A stretch of 64,000 nt of DNA from Usnea hakonensis (lineage: Eukaryota > Ascomycota > Lecanoromycetes > Lecanorales > Parmeliaceae): NCBI GenBank assembly GCA_013423325.1, contig BLJB01000132.1:128315-192314 (forward strand), in the 5' to 3' direction. Numbering within the stretch: the stretch's first letter is position 1; each line of letters begins with the position of its first letter. The position numbers and the translations under genes were made by a program. The notes beneath the pieces were generated by a model. That model made no database searches. It saw only the letters and a list, made by a program, of their open reading frames with translations, and was not told the origin of the DNA. This document shows positions 58,601 to 64,000 of this stretch, in pieces.

Positions 58601-60128
58601 TTTACTCGAAGAATACCGGCTACAAGCTGGTCATTGTTTAGCAAAGCTGGTAGATTTGCTTGCGGAAGATAAGGGGTGAAGAGAGTCTTTCGTGCTTGCT
58701 GCTGTGCAGATAGTTGCGATTGGGAAGGTTGGTTGCCTTGGACATTGAATTGCTGCCCATTTAGCTGAGCCGCTTGCAATGCCTGCAATTGATTTAGTTG
58801 TAGGGGATTTATCTGCTGTCCGGCAAAAACTTGAGGCTGTTGTATCATGACCTGGCCTTGTGGCAGCTGAACCAGTTGTGGTTGGTTTGGGAACTGGAAT
58901 TGGCCAAGGGAACCTATCGATTGATTCATAGAGCCCCTCACCCTGTGGCCAGGTTGAAAGGTATTGACATTCAAGCTCTGATTCTGATTATGTCCAAAAC
59001 TTCCCATTGGTGGTTGCTGTTCCTGCATTTGCGGCTGTGTACCACCTTGTGACCTCCAATTACTGTCAAAGTTCCTGGAAGATGTCCGACCATGACCATT
59101 TTGGCTGCCTCGCCGCTGAAAATCGGATTGCTGTCCCGAAGAGCTCGCTCCAGCATCATTGGTAGCCATCGGGGGCGGGAACTGAAATCCTCCCGCGCCA
59201 CGAGTCGGAGGTGCACCACGTCCACTTCCCATGGCCATACTTTGGCTTCTACCATGGGTTGGAGCACCTCGGTTACCTGCGCGCGCGCTAAGGCCGTATG
59301 GGTTGAGGAGTTGCGGAGAATCGGCACCCTTCTCGTCCGCTGACGTCGGGCTCAAAGATCTCTCCGCAGCGGCCGTAGAAGCACCAGGGATTGGAAATTG
59401 AAACCCAGAAGTGGTCCGTTTCTGTTGTGCAAGCTCCGCAGCCTTCTTCGCCTCCGGCAAGGCAAGGGAATGACGACGCTGGTGGCCACCACCTGGCGGT
59501 CCTCCACCACGGCCACCGCGCTGCGCTCCACTATCACGTCCTTGGCTACCTATACTCTGCTGAGAGAAGTCACCGAATGCAGAGCCGGAAGCTCCAGAAG
59601 AAGGCGCTGGAGGTGGGCCCATACTCATATTCGGCATTGCCGACTGGTTACGACGGTGCGATGCAGGCTGTGTTGGTGCGTTCATTGGAATGCCTAACTG
59701 ATGTTGCTGCGGTTGTTGCTGTTGCTGCGGGAATTGGAACGTATTTGCATGGGGAGACATGCCTGCCATGGGAAATTGTCCTTGCATCGCTTGCTGAGGG
59801 GGAAAGTTGACAGTAGGTAATTGTTGTTGTTGGGGAATCATGCCCATTTGTACATATTGTTGGTGAACTCCAGCAATCTGTTGTTGCTGTTGCTGAAGAT
59901 GTTCTATCTGTTGCTGCAGAGCGAGTTGTTCCACTAAAGCGAGGTGCTAATTAGCAACGTGTTCGCTGGGCAGGTGTAGAAGCCACGTTATTTCATTCAA
60001 TTGTCTATGCAAGATCATTGGGAAATCTTACTGAGCAAGGGAGTCATCTCTGAAGGGCTGCGCCTATGAGCGATATGTAGTCGCCTGCCCGTAGGGCCGG
60101 CTACACCAGGATGTGGTTGCTGGTCCAT
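55651..60128 (-). CDS. ssd1: Ssd1-type RNA-binding protein (RNase II-like)
   Basis: Five exons (60128-60032, 59933-58133, 58079-57173, 57118-56759, 56709-55651) give 1407 residues. The start is an ATG at 60128; exon 1 encodes TGRRLHIAHRRSPSEMTP and joins in phase to EQLALQQQIEHL, whose own upstream codon is not ATG. A long Gln/Gly/Ser-rich disordered N-terminus (about 30-430) holds HRRNQSA and QRRHSLA, basic Ser sites of the Cbk1/NDR and PKA type. Cold-shock domains follow (FTPYLPQANLPALL, AYVTASDLDADIFICGSKDRNRALEGDYVAIEL). The RNB domain starts near 785. Its active-site stretch reads D794-x5-E800-x-D802-D803. S1-like and C-terminal parts follow. Ssd1 represses translation of wall-protein mRNAs and controls polarity and wall integrity under Cbk1. 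Confidence 0.95.
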
Positions 60129-61434
60129 GTCTTCAGTCAAGCAAGCTATAGAGCATAAATCTTGCTCCCCACAGATACTGTGCTACAAGCAGTAGGCCGG
60201 TTCGATCAATGTCCGGGAATGACCCAGGCTTTTTTTTGCAACGTGTATCAGGCTTGCCAGACAGAAGACGCTTTAGGATTTCTTTGGACACCTCTATCAG
60301 AACTCTTGCATGGCAGAAGTCAAAGGCTTTGATGGCCACAAAGGAAGGATGGAGAAGTATAGGTAAAGGATGGTTGATGCTCGTGGTGGTTGAGTGGTTG
60401 GCAAGCTGGATCTGATGTACGGTGACGTTGGCTTCTTCCGGCAAAAGACAGGAAGGTTGAAGGGAAACGTACGCAAAGCAACGGTAAAGTCAGGATGACA
60501 AAGACTGTATGTTGAAGGGATTGACAGTGATGAAAGAAGGATGATAGGTAGGTAGTGAAGGGGAGGGGGAAAGGGAACGACGTGGATAAGGAAGGAGTGT
60601 GCGATGGAGAAGGAAGCAAGAGGTTCGTTTTTTTGAGTGTAGCCTCTTTCGGGTCGTTGTTGCTATTTCTCCGGAAGGGGGGGGAACTTACTCCCGTGGA
60701 TATATGACCTATCCACCGAGAATATCATAATCAAAATGCTCAGCACTACGGCAACCTGTCTCATAAGCCATCTACAGCCATTCAGATAATTAAGCAACAG
60801 CAGTGTTGAAGCAAGATGGGCCACATTGATTTTGGTATAGCATTACGATGTAACGCTCTTTATTCTGTAACAGGGGAGGAGACGTCTGATTGTGGCTTCG
60901 TTCTTCATCTCCCCAACAGTACGGAAGAGAGAGAGATGTGCTATTTGCTAACGTGTTATGTACTGCTTTCTGCGCGGCAAGGCGTACGTCTCCAATATTC
61001 ACCATATCTATTGAGTTCAACTTTTTTCAAAGTGAATCAAATGGCTTTTGGTCCCGAGGCATAATGAGGCCCTAGGCTCAGCCTTATATTCACCACTGCT
61101 TACTAAGCGAAATAGGTGCTCCACCAATTGGGTCCCGTAAATGATTGCCGGTTCAGCCCTATAGCAACCTATTTCTCTGCGCACGGTGCCTCTGATGTAG
61201 CACTAACATCCACCGTGTCTGCAAGCACAGGTTGCATACTTTAGTTCTTCTCTCTCCGTCTGCCCAGATATGCGGATGTGTCATAGCGCCTCGAATGTCG
61301 CTCAATTGCAGTCCTTGAAACACATAACAATGCCATCTTCAATGCCAAGATCCCAGATTCCTTGACACATTCAAGTCCGACGTGCCTCTTCATCATCCAC
61401 GCTGGGGAGATTAGAATTACGTACCCGCCAGACC
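60129..61434. other. Divergent promoter region of ssd1 and gle1
   Basis: About 1.3 kb with no supported gene. A long ssd1 5' leader is likely, but transcription starts cannot be read. No conserved RNA or tRNA recognised. Confidence 0.45.
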
Positions 61435-63081
61435 ATGGAGATCATGGCAAGTCCTTATAAATTAGCCAAAGACAGCCCTTCGCGCCAGCTCCTATGGGAG
61501 CTCGGTCAGCTCGCGATATCAACACAGGAAGGATTTTACGCCCACCTAGACAGAGAGAGCCACGAACGTGAGGCACTTCACCAGCAGGCGCTCGCTGCAG
61601 CCACTGCAAAACACGAAAGCGTTCGGCGAACAGCGGAGCAGTACCGCGAAAGACTAGAAGAACAGATACAGGCGGAGCGGAAGCGAAGGGAGGATGAAGA
61701 GCAAAGAGAGCTGGAGAAGCTGCGTCGAGAAAAGGTCGAACAGGAAATTGCTGAAAGGAAAAGGGAGGTCGAACGAGCCAGGACGATAGAGCTTGAGGAG
61801 AAGAGAATTGCCAAAGGCAAGAGGCTTGAGAAAGAATCCGCGGATCGGCGAAAGGCGGAAAGAGAAAGACAAGACGCTGAGACTGCCAAACGTCGAGAAG
61901 AGGATCGTAAAGAGACCGCCCGAAAAAAGGATAAAGCAGCGGTAGCAGATGTCCGCCCCAAAGAAGCGACCGTTACAGCTCAAAAGACTCGCTCCGCGCC
62001 AGCCGCTCAGGCACCGACACCAATCCCAGCTCCAGCTCCAGCTCCATCAATTGAGCAGTCTCCTCCGACGACCCAGAGTATCCAGTCAACTCATGTAGAA
62101 GCTGAACATAGCAGGTACCTCGAGATTCACCGTGCACTGAAGGAATTTCGAAGATACATGATTTTGCAGGCCAAACAGAACGCACAACTGAAAGGAGCCA
62201 TGGGTGACATGAGACGCGAGATCAGAAAATCTGTTGGACAACTAAGGGACGGAAAGGGCGCGAATAGAATCCAGGTATGTCTCTCTATTTCTCGTTGATC
62301 TATCCAAGCTAATTTTACTCGGAAGCTGCAAACAACAATTGAGACTCTCAAAAAAGCCGCCACTGTCGCTGAACCTCAGGTCGACATTACAATGTTCCTC
62401 GCATCACCTCCGCAAGTAGATGATCGAAACGGTCCTGCGCTGCTCGTCTACCTTCTCAATATCTTCGCCAAAGCTATGACCGCTCAATTCATCAACGAAG
62501 CTGGTGTCAAGCCTCTTATAGCCGATAATCTTGGTACCGTTGCCAGTCACATTTTCGCATTGGACAACTTCCGTTGGAAAGGCTTTTCTCTCATCGACGT
62601 CCTCATCGCCAAGTTCCATGTCGTCTGTCCAGTACTTTTCGGTATCCACGGTGACGAACAAACTCTGGAGGGAAAGCAACGTCTCGGTTGGTGGCGAGAG
62701 GAAGATGGCGGAGCGTTCGTACCCGAGCAGAGGCACTTCGAGAGAATGACAGGTCTCGGGGCCGGCTTTGCGGGCATCGCGCTAAAGAATTATGAGAAAG
62801 CTCGCGCACAAAATCCCTATCCAGACAAGCATTACTGGACGTCGCTTGCCGGTATTATCAACGTTCCCCCTCACCAAATCACACAGACACATTTCGTAGT
62901 GCTCAAGGCGATGATCGAAAACTTTGAATCCAAGTTTTTACAATTTTTTGGAGATGCGGCGATGGCAGCATTGAGGCTCGGCTTGATTGAGCTTCCAAAG
63001 AAATCGCCTCCTAGCGTGGCAGCAAAGTCGTTGGCTGGGTTGGTAGACGTGCTGAAGAGGGACAAGAAGCTTATTCTGTGA
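61435..63081 (+). CDS. gle1: mRNA export factor Gle1
   Basis: Two exons (61435-62274, 62326-63081) joined in phase 0 over a 51-bp intron give 531 residues. Residues 8-75 (SPSRQLLWELGQLAISTQEGF, HLDRESHEREALHQQALAAA) match the fungal Gle1 N-terminus. Residues 60-180 form a long charged coiled coil. A Pro/Ala linker precedes the helical Gle1 domain (about 240-531): LKEFRRYMILQAKQ, GPALLVYLLNIFAKAMTAQFINEAG, ADNLGTVASHIF, RWKGFSLIDVLIAKFHVVCPVLFGI, TGLGAGFAGIALKNY, QTHFVVLKAMIENFE. Gle1 with inositol hexakisphosphate activates the DEAD-box ATPase Dbp5 at the cytoplasmic face of the nuclear pore to release exported mRNPs. A small additional 5' exon cannot be excluded. Confidence 0.95.
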
Positions 63082-63415
63082 GGAAGCAGTAGATGAGTCT
63101 GAAGAGATTACAATGTGGGGAACGTGGCATTCCAGGCGCACAAAGGACGTGGTCTACTGCAATTTAGCGTTCAAGATAATGGTTTCTAAATACCCGTTCA
63201 GCATTTGAGTAATGCAATCGGATGACCTACAATGGTCATGCTTAGGCTAGTGCCACAAAGCACGTTACCAGTTTTCATTATTGGCAAATGCGAGCATCAA
63301 TGGAATAGGATCAGGATCGAAACTACTATTCGAAAGTTCACCGCGATTCCTCGAACCGGGCATTTTATATACACAGATCACGATACAGATATACACAAGA
63401 TGACCCCTGCAATCG
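63082..63415. other. Convergent 3' region of gle1 and tsc10
   Basis: The two genes face each other; 334 bp with no gene seen. Confidence 0.4.
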
Positions 63416-64000
63416 TCATCTTTTACCAAGCCGATCTTTTCCCCAAGTCACCACTTTCCCATCCAAATCCCTCCTCACAAACACCATCACTATGATCACC
63501 AACCAGCCCACCACTGTATCAACCACTCCCCAGCCATTCCGCCGACTTCCCCCCAGCATACCTGATTTCAACGCAACACCCAATATCCCATTCGTCGTAA
63601 TCAACTCCTCACCCCTTTCCAGCCCCTTTATGCTCGCTGCTGCTACCTGCTCTGGCGTTTGCCCACCATCACTCTCCTCCAATTTCTTCGTCACTGCCGG
63701 TTTGATGAGGTTCTCTTTCTCATATCCCTCTGAGAATATAGTCGCTGGGAAAATTGTATGGGCACGTATGGGAACCAGGGGTGCATACAACAGTAATTCC
63801 TGCGATAGGGTGTCGGAGAGTGCTCGAAGAGCGCTTTTGGCTGGCGTATAAGGACCGTAGCCGGCGAGCGGCAGGAAAGCCACAATGGAAGACGTAAAGA
63901 TGATATGTTTTTTAGGCTGGTCAGGCTCAGGAGATGACTTGGAACGATTGACCCATAATTGCACTGCGGCGTGGGCTATATACGCGCAGGAGAAATAATT
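63416..64000 (-). CDS. tsc10: 3-ketodihydrosphingosine reductase, partial (C-terminal part)
   Basis: The frame is open from the right edge of the window (NYFSCAYIAHAAVQLWV, the NxxS/A helix of SDR enzymes) to a stop at 63416. The catalytic Ser is in HIIFTSSIVAFLPL and the YxxxK pair in YGPYTPAKSALRALSDTL. Then come FPATIFSEGYEKENLIKP, TPEQVAAASIKGLERGEELI and a C-terminal membrane segment (VVDTVVGWLVIIVMVFV) ending in WGKDRLGKR. This arrangement, an SDR with a C-terminal ER membrane anchor, fits Tsc10/KSR, which reduces 3-ketodihydrosphingosine to dihydrosphingosine with NADPH in sphingolipid synthesis. The N-terminal Rossmann GxxxGxG part lies outside the window. Confidence 0.88.
   Translation of the reverse strand, partial: NYFSCAYIAHAAVQLWVNRSKSSPEPDQPKKHIIFTSSIVAFLPLAGYGPYTPAKSALRALSDTLSQELLLYAPLVPIRAHTIFPATIFSEGYEKENLIKPAVTKKLEESDGGQTPEQVAAASIKGLERGEELITTNGILGVALKSGMLGGSRRNGWGVVDTVVGWLVIIVMVFVRRDLDGKVVTWGKDRLGKR

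Noticed and set aside
1..64000. tRNA, rRNA and CRISPR arrays
   Set aside because: I looked for T-arm words (GGTTCGAATCC type), rRNA cores and regularly spaced identical repeats with unique spacers; none were found. The sequence is eukaryotic, so CRISPR is not expected.

Overview
The window is nuclear DNA of a filamentous ascomycete (Pezizomycotina). The signs are genes of one to nine exons with introns mostly of 48-130 bp and GT..AG ends, a Zn2Cys6 regulator, Ssd1, Gle1, Rad10, DPP III and Erv29 orthologues, a HeLo-type N-domain/ankyrin protein, and an AT-rich island carrying the marks of repeat-induced point mutation (RIP). I cannot assign the class from sequence alone. Exon-intron structures below were worked out by hand from splice signals, reading phase and family similarity; those whose exon lengths sum to whole codons are the most secure.

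Layout. 1-5600: gene-poor, with only a broken superfamily-1 helicase remnant near the left edge. 5607-8122 (-): a fused alpha-beta succinate-CoA ligase-like gene of nine exons. 8823-11377: a DUF1857 protein (+), a small unknown protein (-), and Rad10/ERCC1 (+), the last two divergent. 12347-17005 (+): VIT/CCC1-type metal transporter, membrane-anchored metallophosphoesterase, GST-like protein. 17286-23859 (-): N-domain/ankyrin protein, a disordered protein with a conserved-looking basic N-terminus, and a Ser-rich GPI-type wall protein. 25097-26644 (+): nucleoside hydrolase of five exons.

26875-31470 is a degenerate DNA transposon. It has 89-bp terminal inverted repeats and an interior almost devoid of CA and TG dinucleotides. 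31471-37010 is gene-poor. 37011-38081 (-) is a secreted GH43-type glycosidase. 39435-39971 (-) is a small two-exon protein of unknown function. 41067-43457 (+) is a Zn2Cys6 regulator. 44429-46198 (+) is a patatin-like protein lacking both catalytic residues.

47128-60128 (-) is a run of housekeeping genes: DPP III, Erv29/SURF4, a disordered single-pass membrane protein with an 18-bp minisatellite, and Ssd1. 61435-63081 (+) is Gle1. A 3-ketodihydrosphingosine reductase (-) runs off the right edge.

Functionally the genes do not form an evident cluster; most are independent housekeeping or accessory genes. The most notable points are the fused CoA ligase with a shortened ATP-grasp part, the catalytically degenerate patatin, the N-domain/ankyrin protein with no NTPase between its parts, and the RIP-saturated TIR element.
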